Shown piece after piece: positions 8,393-17,575 of a stretch of 64,000 bases of DNA. Numbering within the stretch: the first letter of the stretch is position 1; each line of letters opens with the position of its first letter. The translations under genes and the position numbers were made by a program. Source of the stretch: Mageeibacillus sp. UBA5439 (GTDB taxonomy: Bacteria; Bacillota; Clostridia; Saccharofermentanales; DTU023); NCBI GenBank assembly GCA_002427505.1, contig DIRJ01000052.1, positions 53,734 to 117,733 of the forward strand, written 5' to 3'. The notes under the pieces are model-generated. The model made no database searches. It was not told where the DNA came from and worked only from the letters and a program-made list of their open reading frames with translations.

Positions 8393-9113
8393 AACTATAC
8401 TCCTCCTTAGTAGCGGAATCACTGATAAAATCAGGCTCAACATTGAGTGCGCCCAGTACAATTACCTGATTGATATGCCTGATTTTACTAATATCTTCCA
8501 TTGTCTGCGCCGGAATTTCACCGTCTGTTGCCAGCAGCATCAAGGCACGCTCTCCCTTACCCGTGCGCGAAACTTCCATGTTGCTGATATTAATATTTAC
8601 TTCAGCCAGGACTCCGGTTACCTGAGTAATGATACCGGGCTGATCCTTGTAGAAGAGTAAAATTGTCGGATTTTCACCGGAGAGGTGTATATCAAAACCA
8701 TCAATTCTTGTAATATCTATAGTGCCGCCGCCTAAGGAGACACCACGCAGGGAAAGCAGCCGGCCACCGGCAGACTTCAGGTAGAGGTCAACAGTATTGG
8801 CATGCTCGGTCGGATCATTACTGGTCTCAATTGTCACTTTCATATGTGCCGCCTGGGCCAGACCGTAGGCCTGACGGATTTTCTCACTGCTGGTAGGCAG
8901 GCCCAGCAAACCTGAAATCAAAGCCAGATCCGTGCCATGTCCCTGATAGGTATGTGCAAATGACCCAAACAGAACCATACGGACCTCTTCCGGTGTAGCA
9001 CCGAAAATAGAGCGCGCAACCAGACCGATGCGAACAGCTCCTGCTGTATGCGAACTTGACGGTCCCACCATAACCGGTCCTATGATATCAAACAAACTTT
9101 TATAAACAGACAT
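8364..9113 (-). CDS. sdaAB: L-serine dehydratase, beta subunit
   Basis: The 249-residue protein has the beta-chain signature GPSSSHTAGAVRIG near the N-terminus and an ACT-type regulatory domain in the second half (the TILLFYKDQPGIITQVTGVL region). It partners SdaAA in the clostridial two-subunit L-serine dehydratase. ATG 9113 follows a purine-rich AAGGGGGG. Its last codons contain the ribosome binding site for sdaAA. A consensus-like promoter lies just upstream, so the pair can be expressed separately from recO. Confidence 0.95.
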   Translation of the reverse strand: MSVYKSLFDIIGPVMVGPSSSHTAGAVRIGLVARSIFGATPEEVRMVLFGSFAHTYQGHGTDLALISGLLGLPTSSEKIRQAYGLAQAAHMKVTIETSNDPTEHANTVDLYLKSAGGRLLSLRGVSLGGGTIDITRIDGFDIHLSGENPTILLFYKDQPGIITQVTGVLAEVNINISNMEVSRTGKGERALMLLATDGEIPAQTMEDISKIRHINQVIVLGALNVEPDFISDSATKEEYSYDPQITGSN

Positions 9114-9143
9114 ACAAGACCCCCCTTGCAGTAATCATCAAAT

Positions 9144-9171
9144 TAGATAGAATCCTAACTTCTTTTGTCAA
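9144..9171 (-). promoter_or_regulatory. Candidate sigma-A promoter of sdaAB-sdaAA
   Basis: On the minus strand TTGACA (9171-9166) and TATCTA (9149-9144) are 16 bases apart in the 79-base gap between recO and sdaAB. No convincing recO terminator is visible in the same gap. Confidence 0.55.
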
Positions 9172-9192
9172 TTAGTTTAAACTCCGATAAAG

Positions 9193-9978
9193 TCAGTCGC
9201 ACTTTCTTTGCAGACCTGATAAATCTATATCAAAAGGATCTGCGAGCAGGTCCAGCTTTTTGTAGGTTTTTTCCATCTTCTCGTTGAGATATAAGTCAAG
9301 AAACCGGCTGGCGTTTGCCACCACATCATCAGCAACAGTGAACCGGTACAGACGATTTAAATTTGCAGTCAGAATATGCCTTAGTAAAGCCAGCGTGCCC
9401 TCACTCAATCTGATACTGTCTTCTGAAGCATTACCGCTGCAGTCACGGCGGCCGCACAGTATACCGGACAATCGAAAGCTGAAGTCAGCTTCCCCCCTGA
9501 CCGGACGCTGACATATGCAGCAACTGTCAAGATGGGGCGCATAACCTGCCTCAGCCAACAAACGAAGAGTAGACAAACGACTGATCAGGACCGGGCTCTC
9601 CGACTGTGATATTTCGTAAGCGGTGTAGGCCCACAGATCGAAATATTTGCTGTCAGGCGGGCTGTTCCTGGTCAGATCCTTAAAGACTTCAGCTGCATGT
9701 GAAGCTGCTGTCAGATGTTCTATACTCTCACTTAAAGGCAGAAAGGCTTCGATTAACTCCCCGTCGTCAACATAGAAACGCTCTCGCTGATAGAAAAAAT
9801 CAAAATTGCACAGGGAAAACAGATTGCTCAGCGGACGCAATTTGCTTTTGACAGAGCAGGCTCCCCTGGCACTGGCGGAAATCAAACCGTAATCAGGGGT
9901 CAGAATATGAAGCATTCGGTCCCGGTCGCGATACGGGAATGAAGCCAACACAAAACCCTTGCTGCTGATTCTGGTCAT
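9193..9978 (-). CDS. recO: DNA repair protein RecO
   Basis: The 261-residue protein starts with the RecO OB-fold pattern (GFVLASFPYRDRDRMLHILTP) and has a four-cysteine zinc site in the second half (CCICQ and GILCGRRDCSG). RecO loads RecA onto SSB-coated single-stranded DNA with RecR. Its ATG overlaps the stop of the ybeY-era gene by four bases, the usual era-recO coupling in Bacillota. The C-terminal region after the zinc site is typical in length. Confidence 0.92.
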   Translation of the reverse strand: MTRISSKGFVLASFPYRDRDRMLHILTPDYGLISASARGACSVKSKLRPLSNLFSLCNFDFFYQRERFYVDDGELIEAFLPLSESIEHLTAASHAAEVFKDLTRNSPPDSKYFDLWAYTAYEISQSESPVLISRLSTLRLLAEAGYAPHLDSCCICQRPVRGEADFSFRLSGILCGRRDCSGNASEDSIRLSEGTLALLRHILTANLNRLYRFTVADDVVANASRFLDLYLNEKMEKTYKKLDLLADPFDIDLSGLQRKCD

Positions 9979-11411
9979 GGCAGCTCTACAGTTTTAGAAT
10001 CGAGACCCAACTCAGCCAGGTCTTGAGGACGATTCATCCAGTTCTGGCGCACTTTAACAAAAAGTTCCAGATGCACCTTTGCTTCCAGCATTTCTGAAAT
10101 TGCTGCACGTGCGTCAGTTCCAATTGATTTAATCTTCTGGCCCTGGCGGCCAAGCAAAATTCCCTTGTGTGAAGCTTTGTCACACAGGATGGTAGCAGCA
10201 ATAAAAACTCTGCGTGTTTCCGGAGGATTGCTTTCCTCAGTGAATTCATCAATTACAACCGCTACACCAAAAGGAACTTCTTTCTGTGTTTGCAGCAGGA
10301 CTTCACGCCGGATCATTTCCTCGGCCAGCTTACGTTCAGTTACATTGGTTTCCTCACCCTCAGGGAAAATAGCTTCCTGTATGGGCAGATGCTGTTTAAC
10401 TTCTTCCAGCATTTCTTCTACCCCGTCACCGGTAGTCGCAGTGATCGGAATGATAGCCTTAAAAGGATAAGCCTGGCTGAAGGCAGCTATCAGGGGCAGG
10501 ATATTCTCTTTGACAACGATGTCGCTCTTATTAATCAGCAGAATAACGGCTGTATCATCCTCAGCAGCCATTTCCAGGATTTCCTTTTCCAAATCCGCTA
10601 CGAAAGGTTTGAAAGAAGCTTCTATCATCAGCAAAAGCACATCTGCCTGACGTATGGCTACTCTGGCGGACTTCAGCATAGCTCTGCCCAAAGAAGTCTT
10701 AGCTTTGTGAAATCCCGGCGTATCGAGGAAGGCAATCTGACAGCTAGCATCGTTGTAAACACTTCGTATCAGGTCTCTGGTCGTCTGAGGTTTCGGACTC
10801 GTGATGGCTAAAGTCATGCCGGACAAATAGTTCAGCAGAGTTGATTTACCGACATTAGGCCTGCCTGCCAGGACTACATAACCACAGGGCAGCATGCGCC
10901 CGGCAGAATCTCCGCTGACAATGCTTTCCTGCAGAGCCTTCATTTTAGCCTCATCGGCCGGCAGCTCGTGATCATAACCTAATAGATGCAGAACACCGTG
11001 CACCACAAGAAAAAACAGTTCTTCTTCCAAAGTGTTAGCAAAATCCTCTGCCTGTTTGTCCACAATTTCCAGACAAAGCAAAAGATCGCCCAAAGATACG
11101 CTGGCCGTACCCTCTGGATCTGACGGCAGCCAGGGGAAAATATCTTCAGCTAATCTCCCCTCTTTCCACTCAAAGGCCGGAAAAGACAAAATGTCTGTAG
11201 ACCGGTCAATACCACGATGCTCACGGTTAAGGGTCCGGATAGAATCTTTGCTGATAAAGCTGACTTCAACAGAGAAGTCAATCTCATATTCAGACATGAC
11301 CTGCTCAACCTCAGGCAGATAAGCCAAGGTCCGTTTGACTGCTTCCTCGACGGTGGTCTGCAGGTGGGCAGTATCATATTTTCTTTGCTTGTTGTGAATT
11401 GTAATTTGCAC
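9975..11411 (-). CDS. YbeY-Era fusion: rRNA-maturation endoribonuclease plus GTPase
   Basis: One uninterrupted 478-residue frame holds two proteins normally encoded apart. Residues 1-165 are YbeY, with the zinc motif HGVLHLLGYDH at 138-148. From about residue 176 it is Era: G1 loop GRPNVGKS (183-190), DTPGFH (G3), NKSD (G4), and a C-terminal KH domain with ILLGRQGQKIK. Both act in 16S rRNA 3'-end maturation and 30S assembly, so fusion makes functional sense. A methionine at residue 173 could in principle start Era alone, but it has no clear ribosome binding site. In related genomes dgkA and cdd often separate the two genes; both are missing here. The position between pgpH and recO is canonical. 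Confidence 0.94.
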   Translation of the reverse strand: MQITIHNKQRKYDTAHLQTTVEEAVKRTLAYLPEVEQVMSEYEIDFSVEVSFISKDSIRTLNREHRGIDRSTDILSFPAFEWKEGRLAEDIFPWLPSDPEGTASVSLGDLLLCLEIVDKQAEDFANTLEEELFFLVVHGVLHLLGYDHELPADEAKMKALQESIVSGDSAGRMLPCGYVVLAGRPNVGKSTLLNYLSGMTLAITSPKPQTTRDLIRSVYNDASCQIAFLDTPGFHKAKTSLGRAMLKSARVAIRQADVLLLMIEASFKPFVADLEKEILEMAAEDDTAVILLINKSDIVVKENILPLIAAFSQAYPFKAIIPITATTGDGVEEMLEEVKQHLPIQEAIFPEGEETNVTERKLAEEMIRREVLLQTQKEVPFGVAVVIDEFTEESNPPETRRVFIAATILCDKASHKGILLGRQGQKIKSIGTDARAAISEMLEAKVHLELFVKVRQNWMNRPQDLAELGLDSKTVELP

Positions 11412-11429
11412 TTGCCATTCTTTTCTTTT

Positions 11430-13574
11430 TTATTTAGCTTCCGCTGTTGCCTCAGGATACTCCACCCGCTCATGGAAGTGACCTGCGTATACCTGCAGGA
11501 AAGCGTTAATTATCGTCTCAACATCAGCAAATGACAATCCTGAGTCTCTTAATTGCTCCTGCTCAATTTTTTCTTTAAAAATACTGCGGATCAGCTTTTC
11601 CGTGTCAGCTATATTCTCAGTTCCTGCTGAACGCATAGCTGCTTCAGTCGAGTCTGCCAGCATAACTACCGCAGATTCAGGTGTAGATGGTATCGGTGTT
11701 GTGTAGCGGTAATCCTTGTCCTTGGGAGGAGCGGTTCCGTTTTTTTCCGCCTCTTCCATGGCCTTATGATAGAAATAGCGCAGTCTCGTGCTTCCATGAT
11801 GTTCGTTGGCTATGCGCAGGATAGGCATCGGCAGGCGGTAACGCCGGCCGATCTTAAGACTGTCATTGGGATGTCGTGTTATGATTCTGGAGCTTTCCTC
11901 AGGCGGCAAATGATCGTGGGGGTTTTCGCCCAACTGATTTTCAGTGAAATACATGGGAGCTTCCAGCTTGCCGATATCGTGATAGTAGGCTCCCGTACGA
12001 GCTATCATGGAATTGGCTCCGATAGCTTCTGCTGCAGCATCAGCCAGATTGGCCACCATCAGACTGTGTTGTGATGTGCCCGGTGCTTCTACAAAAAGGC
12101 GCTTGAGCAAAGGATGACCCGGCTGCGACAGTTCGATCAATCTTAAGGGAGATACGGTGTTGAAGATCATTTCGTACAGCGGCATAATGCCAATAGCTAC
12201 AATGACTGACAGCACACCGCTAAGTACTGTCTGCACAACATTATTGGAAATTACTGCCCAGGTCTCTTTCTCCAGCAGTCCGATCACAGCTGTCAGAAAG
12301 AAATTGCTGATAGCCGTAGCCAGAATGATCTTCGCGTAATTATCCTGCCGGTTTATACCGCGTGTATTCAAAGCTGCAACCAAAGAACCACTCAGGGCGA
12401 TGAGGGCGAAGGCCGGAGCAAAGCCGACCATGGGAGACACAAGAACTACCAGCAGGAAGGAAATCACCAGTGCCGAACGGAAGCCGAAATATGCAGTAAT
12501 CACCACAGCACTGAAATATATCGGCGGTGCCAATGGATAAGAATTGGACAGATAGGCAGATAAAATCAAGCTGATAAGAATGGTGATTATTACTGCAATT
12601 ATATGGCGGGGTTCATCGAATATTTCACGACTGTATCTTGAAAAAAACAAGATAGCCAAAACCGCCGTTATCAGAACCAGACCTGCTGTTCCGACAATAG
12701 TCATCCAATCTATTTCATCATTATCAATGAGGTCCAAAGCAACAAGCTTATCCAGCACATCTTCAGTCACAACTTCGCCGGCAGTTATGATGCGGCTGCC
12801 TCTGTTAACCATAACCGGATTATTAAGAACCTGTTCGTATGCGGCCTGTTTTGCGTTTTCAGTAGCTGCAACATTGTATTCAATATTCGGTTTGACCAGC
12901 AGGGTGAGAAAACGTACGATCAGATCCTTATCAGTGGAATTGAAGCTTAGCTGTTCTGCTATACGCTCGCTGCTCTCTGCCAATTCCCGCTGCAGGGTGA
13001 GACTATCCAGAGACTTTAGAACCAGAGCATCTGCTTCAGTTTGCATAATATCGAAAATGGAATCCAGCCTGTCTCTTTCGATGCGCATCAGCTCCTCTGC
13101 ATCGCCCGATTGAATAACAATGCCCAGGTTTTGATCCAGACCCGAAATAAGTGAAGATGCGGCCAGCTGTATGGTTGATTCGGATGGTCTGCGTGTTGGC
13201 ACTATGGTAGTGCCGCCATTGCTCTGGCTATTATCAACACTGCTGTTTGCCTGCTCAGTCGGATAAAGTTCAAGGCGCTTTTCGTCAACCATAGTTTTGA
13301 ACAATTTAAGCGCAGAAAGTGAGCTTGCACTTTTTTCCTCTGAACGCATCATCACACTTGGGACCAGCGTCATCGCCTCCCTGGCACGTCTTTCCGTTTC
13401 AGCTACATCGACTATGGCACGCGGAGCGGTAATATCAAAAAGGCTCGTATCCCCAAGCGCCAGGTCATATGTACGCGGAATGGAACCAAAGTAGACAATA
13501 ATTGCGATCACCAGCAACGTGAGGACTGCAAACAGTCCGGTTAGTAATCTCTTGCTGCGTAAGGACATTTTCAT
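11430..13574 (-). CDS. pgpH: 7TM-HD cyclic-di-AMP phosphodiesterase PgpH (YqfF)
   Basis: The 714-residue membrane protein begins with a transmembrane helix (LLTGLFAVLTLLVIAIIVYF), followed by an extracytoplasmic region of about 250 residues, a block of seven helices (about 290-470) and a cytosolic HD domain with HSLMVANLA, YYHDIGK and HHGSTRL. This is the 7TMR-HD architecture; characterised members hydrolyse cyclic di-AMP. The ATG overlaps the phoH stop (ATGA), and the gene lies directly upstream of ybeY-era, as in many Bacillota. Confidence 0.93.
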   Translation of the reverse strand: MKMSLRSKRLLTGLFAVLTLLVIAIIVYFGSIPRTYDLALGDTSLFDITAPRAIVDVAETERRAREAMTLVPSVMMRSEEKSASSLSALKLFKTMVDEKRLELYPTEQANSSVDNSQSNGGTTIVPTRRPSESTIQLAASSLISGLDQNLGIVIQSGDAEELMRIERDRLDSIFDIMQTEADALVLKSLDSLTLQRELAESSERIAEQLSFNSTDKDLIVRFLTLLVKPNIEYNVAATENAKQAAYEQVLNNPVMVNRGSRIITAGEVVTEDVLDKLVALDLIDNDEIDWMTIVGTAGLVLITAVLAILFFSRYSREIFDEPRHIIAVIITILISLILSAYLSNSYPLAPPIYFSAVVITAYFGFRSALVISFLLVVLVSPMVGFAPAFALIALSGSLVAALNTRGINRQDNYAKIILATAISNFFLTAVIGLLEKETWAVISNNVVQTVLSGVLSVIVAIGIMPLYEMIFNTVSPLRLIELSQPGHPLLKRLFVEAPGTSQHSLMVANLADAAAEAIGANSMIARTGAYYHDIGKLEAPMYFTENQLGENPHDHLPPEESSRIITRHPNDSLKIGRRYRLPMPILRIANEHHGSTRLRYFYHKAMEEAEKNGTAPPKDKDYRYTTPIPSTPESAVVMLADSTEAAMRSAGTENIADTEKLIRSIFKEKIEQEQLRDSGLSFADVETIINAFLQVYAGHFHERVEYPEATAEAK

Positions 13575-14578
13575 CGTTTATAACCCTCGCCTTGCTTTTT
13601 GCTTCGCTTCGCTGCAGCTCTTTCATAGGCGCGAATGATACGCTGGACTAACGGATTTCTTACCACATCACGCTCTGTCAGCTCAATACTGGTGATAGCT
13701 TCAACATCTTTGAGCAAGTCAGCAGCACTGGCCAAACCGGAGTGGCTGCTTTTCGGCAGGTCAATTTGAGTTATGTCACCGGTTACGACGGCCTTGGCGT
13801 TGTAGCCTATACGTGTCAGAAACATTTTCATCTGTTCACTGGTGCAGTTTTGGGCTTCATCTAAGATGATAAAAGCATCATCCAAAGTACGGCCGCGCAT
13901 ATATGCCAGCGGCGATACTTCGATCTCACCGCGTTCCAGATGTCTGTGATATTGATCAAAGCCCATCAGGTCATTTAGAGAGTCGTACAATGGTCTCATA
14001 TAGGGATCTACTTTGTTTTGCAGATCACCCGGCAAAAAGCCCAGATTTTCACCTGCCTCTACAGCCGGCCGCGTAAGGATAATGCGCGATACATCGTGAT
14101 TTCTGAAGGCTTTAACTGCCATGGCGACTGCCAGATAAGTTTTGCCGGTTCCTGCAGGACCGATGGCGAAGGTCAGCTCATGTTCACGAATAGCGTCAAT
14201 ATACTTCTTTTGACCTGTAGTTTTGCTCAGAACAGGTTTACCCTTGGCGTTAACACAAATCAGATCCGGAGTAAATAATTCTGCTTCTGAAAATGTATCT
14301 TCCAGTGCTGCATCAAGCAGATAACGGACCAGCTGCTCAGTGACCGGAGTCCCGTCACGGCACAAATCGTGTAAACGTTCAAATACACGGATGGCAGCAT
14401 CCACTTTTTTTCTGTCCGGGCCGCGGACAAGCATACCGTCTGCTGTAGTATCACAGTCAACTGACAAGGCCCGTTCTACCAGATCGCCATGACAGCTGCA
14501 GGCTCCCAGCAGAGATAAGGCTTCTTCCGGACTGTCTAATTCAATATATTTCTCAAATATTTTCTTATTTTCTTCCAT
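13571..14578 (-). CDS. phoH: PhoH-family ATPase
   Basis: The 335-residue protein has an N-terminal ~110-residue region and a P-loop ATPase core with GPAGTGKT (Walker A), FIILDEAQN (Walker B) and the downstream TGDITQIDLP segment that are diagnostic of PhoH/PhoL. The family is linked to RNA metabolism and usually lies next to ybeY, as here with only pgpH between. Its stop overlaps the pgpH start by four bases. Confidence 0.94.
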   Translation of the reverse strand: MEENKKIFEKYIELDSPEEALSLLGACSCHGDLVERALSVDCDTTADGMLVRGPDRKKVDAAIRVFERLHDLCRDGTPVTEQLVRYLLDAALEDTFSEAELFTPDLICVNAKGKPVLSKTTGQKKYIDAIREHELTFAIGPAGTGKTYLAVAMAVKAFRNHDVSRIILTRPAVEAGENLGFLPGDLQNKVDPYMRPLYDSLNDLMGFDQYHRHLERGEIEVSPLAYMRGRTLDDAFIILDEAQNCTSEQMKMFLTRIGYNAKAVVTGDITQIDLPKSSHSGLASAADLLKDVEAITSIELTERDVVRNPLVQRIIRAYERAAAKRSKKQGEGYKR

Positions 14579-14617
14579 AGTTACAGTATAACTTTTATTC
14601 GGCTCCGGGACAGGATT

Positions 14618-15334
14618 CTACTGGACCGGTTTTAGTAAATCGTACTGGTAGGCAATCCTGTCTTCTCTTAAAGCCGGAATTTCCACATTTGCTAAAGTTT
14701 CTATTCTCACCGAAGGCGCCTCATCTCCCAGCTGAGCTGCAATTGAGTCGCTAACTGTTTTAAGGTATGGCAGTACGTTTTGTTCAAGGTCATCAGAACG
14801 CAGTATTGCTTTAATTTCAAAATCATGTTCTCGATCAAAGGCGACGCTGTTGATCAGGATAGAGTCCTGCCTGGCCCGGATTTCTGTAGTGGCAACTTTT
14901 CGTTCATCATTGATTGAGATAGCCTGTGCACCTAAGGCTGACAACTCGTTAACATACTCTCTCAGCACGCTGTCTTTCATTTTCTGCCCGGGTACAGTGC
15001 TGAGTGTGATCACAACACCGGAATTAACTGCCGGTCTCAGACCTGCAAAGATTGCATAGTTCTCTCTTTCATCGATCAGACGGGAAAGAACTTCGTTACC
15101 CTCTCCGGTCAGATCTGACTCGAGTTCACTGATATAGTTTTGCAATTGAGCATTGCGGTTAGATAACTCTTCATTGCGGCGCTGATACTCAATGACATTA
15201 TTTTGCAGGTCCTGCATATTCTGTTCGCTCAGGCTGCTTGTGTTCTGACTTTTAATTAATAAAGCGAGAGCAACACCCAGCAGAATGCAAATAGCAAATA
15301 ATCCACCTCTTTGCGCCCATTTTTTCTTGTCCAT
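14618..15334 (-). CDS. DUF881-family membrane-anchored protein (second copy)
   Basis: This 238-residue protein has a short cytosolic N-terminus (MDKKKWAQRG), one transmembrane helix (about 10-27), a coiled coil (about 35-75) and a DUF881 domain. It keeps the family pattern of a VVITLS strand, a NELSALGAQAISIN segment and internal beta strands. Function in the family is not established; DUF881 genes are common near cell-division and sporulation genes in Bacillota. It follows a similar DUF881 gene by 22 bases, so the two are likely cotranscribed and perhaps paralogous. It contains no catalytic motif I recognise. Confidence 0.8.
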   Translation of the reverse strand: MDKKKWAQRGGLFAICILLGVALALLIKSQNTSSLSEQNMQDLQNNVIEYQRRNEELSNRNAQLQNYISELESDLTGEGNEVLSRLIDERENYAIFAGLRPAVNSGVVITLSTVPGQKMKDSVLREYVNELSALGAQAISINDERKVATTEIRARQDSILINSVAFDREHDFEIKAILRSDDLEQNVLPYLKTVSDSIAAQLGDEAPSVRIETLANVEIPALREDRIAYQYDLLKPVQ

Positions 15335-15356
15335 AAATACTAGTCTCCTAACAGGG

Positions 15357-16085
15357 TTACCTTGCTTCGAGTAAAGTAATCAGTGAGCGGTAATCACCGG
15401 TTCTGGAAAATGAGGGCAGAGCCAGGTTTTCTACCACGTTAATACTCATACGAATTCCGATTTCTTGGCTTGTTATGTGACTTAAATACGTATCGCCGGC
15501 AATGGCAGTGGCCATTTCTTCCAGCGGTCCGATTGCCTCAATCACATAAGGAGGCATCTGCCGGTTGTTATAACAAAGTATGGTTGGTCCGATACAGCCA
15601 ATCTGTGCCACCGCGGTAAGTCTGTTGCCATTAAATGCTAAAGCCTGTGCACCGTTTGCTTTAAGTACATCAATTACATGCAAGACAGTTTTGTCATGCA
15701 CGATAGACTCAATAGGATGCCTGGCCGGATCGTATTCAATTCGGTCATTGAGGGTCACCCTGATTCCCGGACCCTCGACAGCAGCTATTCCGGAAATCAG
15801 AGCGTAATATTCCCGCTCTTTTTTGATCTCTTCATAAGACTCGTCACCGTCCAGATTGCTGATCAGCACATCTTTTTTTGCTTCCAGTAAATCGTTCTGC
15901 TCAATCAGACGTTGATTCTGTGCCTGTAAGGCTTCATATTCAAGAACTGACTCCTGATAGGCAGAAATAAATTCGTTACCGCTGCCTCTGCTGACCAGCA
16001 ATGAACGGATAAAAGCAGCAAGCGCCAGTCCGAATACAATCATCAAAATACTTAAATATAGGCTGCGTTTTTTCTTTTCTGTCAT
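15357..16085 (-). CDS. DUF881-family membrane-anchored protein (first copy)
   Basis: The 242-residue product has a basic N-terminus (MTEKKKRSL), one transmembrane helix (about 8-28), a coiled coil rich in Glu and Gln, and the DUF881 core (GIAAVEGPGIRVTLND, then VLKANGAQALAFNGNRL). It shares its order of elements with the gene that follows, consistent with an old tandem duplication. Both sit in the lspA-rluD-phoH operon. The topology suggests a protein anchored in the membrane with most of its mass outside. The function is unknown. Confidence 0.8.
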   Translation of the reverse strand: MTEKKKRSLYLSILMIVFGLALAAFIRSLLVSRGSGNEFISAYQESVLEYEALQAQNQRLIEQNDLLEAKKDVLISNLDGDESYEEIKKEREYYALISGIAAVEGPGIRVTLNDRIEYDPARHPIESIVHDKTVLHVIDVLKANGAQALAFNGNRLTAVAQIGCIGPTILCYNNRQMPPYVIEAIGPLEEMATAIAGDTYLSHITSQEIGIRMSINVVENLALPSFSRTGDYRSLITLLEAR

Positions 16086-16152
16086 ATCTTAAGAATACAT
16101 CATGCTGGGGTGGCTGTGTTCTGTTGTTTCAGATCTTTTAATAAGATTATCT

Positions 16153-17073
16153 CTAATTAATATGCATATATATTTTTCGCAAAAAACTATCAAAGCGCAG
16201 GGGCAACTCGCTGGAAAAACTCAGTCGTTCTCCGCTGACCGGGTGAGTAAAGGCCAATTTGACTGCATGCAGAAGGATATCATCTTCTTCTAAGACACGG
16301 ACACGCCTGCCGCCGTATTTTTCATCATTTAAAACCGGACAGCCGATCATAGCCAGATGTACCCTGATCTGATGAGTGCGTCCTGTCTGGAGCCTCAAAC
16401 GCAAGTGTGAAAGCTCCTTATTGTCAGCCAGCAATTCAAAATAGGTCTGAGCTTCCTTGCCGCCGGCCTGAACGGACATCCGCTTTCTATCCTGCGGGTC
16501 ACGGGCCAGAGGGGCATCGATCAGCCCTGTCCTGCTTTCGGGTACACCCATAACGATAGCCTCATATTCACGTAAGACATCGTGTTTTTTAAAGGCTGCA
16601 GCCAGCCCCCTGTGGGCCTCATTACTCTTAGCGATCAGCAGCAGGCCTGAAGTATCTTTATCCAGGCGGTGCACAATGCCGCGCCTGTTGCTGCCAGCCA
16701 AATCCGACAGCTTGCTGCCGAAATAATTCTGTGCTGATTCTGCCAGGGTCCCGGACCTATGTCCCGGAGCAGCATGCGTGACAACTCCGGCCGCTTTTTC
16801 AATTACGGCCAGATCCTGATCTTCATAAATAACATGCAGCTGTGGTGCTGCAATCACTTCATGCTGTTCGCTTTCATTGATATTTATCCGGATCAAGTCA
16901 TCAGTTTCCAGAATTTGTGAGCTTTTTGCTATTTTATCATTAACCAGCACGTCAGCATTTTTAATATGTTTTTGCCAGAATGACCGCGATCCCTCAGGAA
17001 AGATCAGCGCCAGCAAGCGATCAAGTCTCTCCCCGGCTTCTTCAGGCTTTACTCGGAACTCATGCTGTCTCAT
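16153..17073 (-). CDS. RluD-family 23S rRNA pseudouridine synthase
   Basis: This ~306-residue protein has an N-terminal S4 domain (EEAGERLDRLL) and the pseudouridine synthase core with HRLDKDTSGLLL; D138 in that motif is the catalytic aspartate, and the RTHQIRVHLA motif follows. The product modifies uridines in rRNA. It overlaps the 3' end of lspA, the common lspA-rluD pairing. Starts at 17079 and 17073 are both possible; I used the one giving the usual S4 N-terminus, and neither has a strong ribosome binding site. Which uridine it modifies cannot be told from sequence. Confidence 0.9.
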   Translation of the reverse strand: MRQHEFRVKPEEAGERLDRLLALIFPEGSRSFWQKHIKNADVLVNDKIAKSSQILETDDLIRININESEQHEVIAAPQLHVIYEDQDLAVIEKAAGVVTHAAPGHRSGTLAESAQNYFGSKLSDLAGSNRRGIVHRLDKDTSGLLLIAKSNEAHRGLAAAFKKHDVLREYEAIVMGVPESRTGLIDAPLARDPQDRKRMSVQAGGKEAQTYFELLADNKELSHLRLRLQTGRTHQIRVHLAMIGCPVLNDEKYGGRRVRVLEEDDILLHAVKLAFTHPVSGERLSFSSELPLRFDSFLRKIYMHIN

Positions 17074-17575
17074 CGTCATCAGCACCAACCGGCCCGGGCT
17101 CAGGCTCAAGTCTAAACAGATTGTTCAGAAACTTCTTGTCAGTGATTATAAAAAGAATCAGGAGACCGGCACCTATAGTGATACACATATCTGCAACGTT
17201 AAAGCTGGGGAAATACCATGAGCCGAAATTAAACATGAAGAAATCAGTAACTGCGCCGATACGCACACGGTCAATCAGATTACCCAGGCTTCCTGCCAGT
17301 ATGATACTTAAAACAATGCGGGCCTTTTTATCTGTTGTTTCCTGCAACCAATATATGATGAGGAGAGACATTAACAAAGACAAGAGCGATAAGATGTGAA
17401 TACCCCAGGATGTGCCGGCAAGAAAACCCCAGGCTGCGCCGGTATTAAGCGACATTTTGATTTGGAAGAAGTCCGGTATCACCAGCAGAGACTCTCCGCC
17501 GGGCAGGAGTCTTTCCACCAGTCCTTTAGTCAACTGATCCAATGTTATTAAAATAGTTACCATTATGGCTGCCAT
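17060..17575 (-). CDS. lspA: Lipoprotein signal peptidase (signal peptidase II)
   Basis: The 171-residue protein has four hydrophobic segments and the catalytic aspartates in their family contexts: D111 in GAVTDFF after GNLIDR, and D129 in FNVADM. It cleaves prolipoproteins at the lipobox cysteine in the membrane. It overlaps the upstream lipoprotein gene by 13 bases and the downstream rluD-type gene by about 14, so all three are probably cotranscribed. A lipoprotein gene directly upstream fits, though LspA serves many substrates. Confidence 0.95.
   Translation of the reverse strand: MAAIMVTILITLDQLTKGLVERLLPGGESLLVIPDFFQIKMSLNTGAAWGFLAGTSWGIHILSLLSLLMSLLIIYWLQETTDKKARIVLSIILAGSLGNLIDRVRIGAVTDFFMFNFGSWYFPSFNVADMCITIGAGLLILFIITDKKFLNNLFRLEPEPGPVGADDDETA

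Noticed and set aside
10893..10895. Separate era gene starting at the internal methionine of the fusion
   Set aside because: The frame is continuous with YbeY and no good ribosome binding site precedes the ATG, so a fusion is the simpler reading; a minor internal product cannot be excluded.
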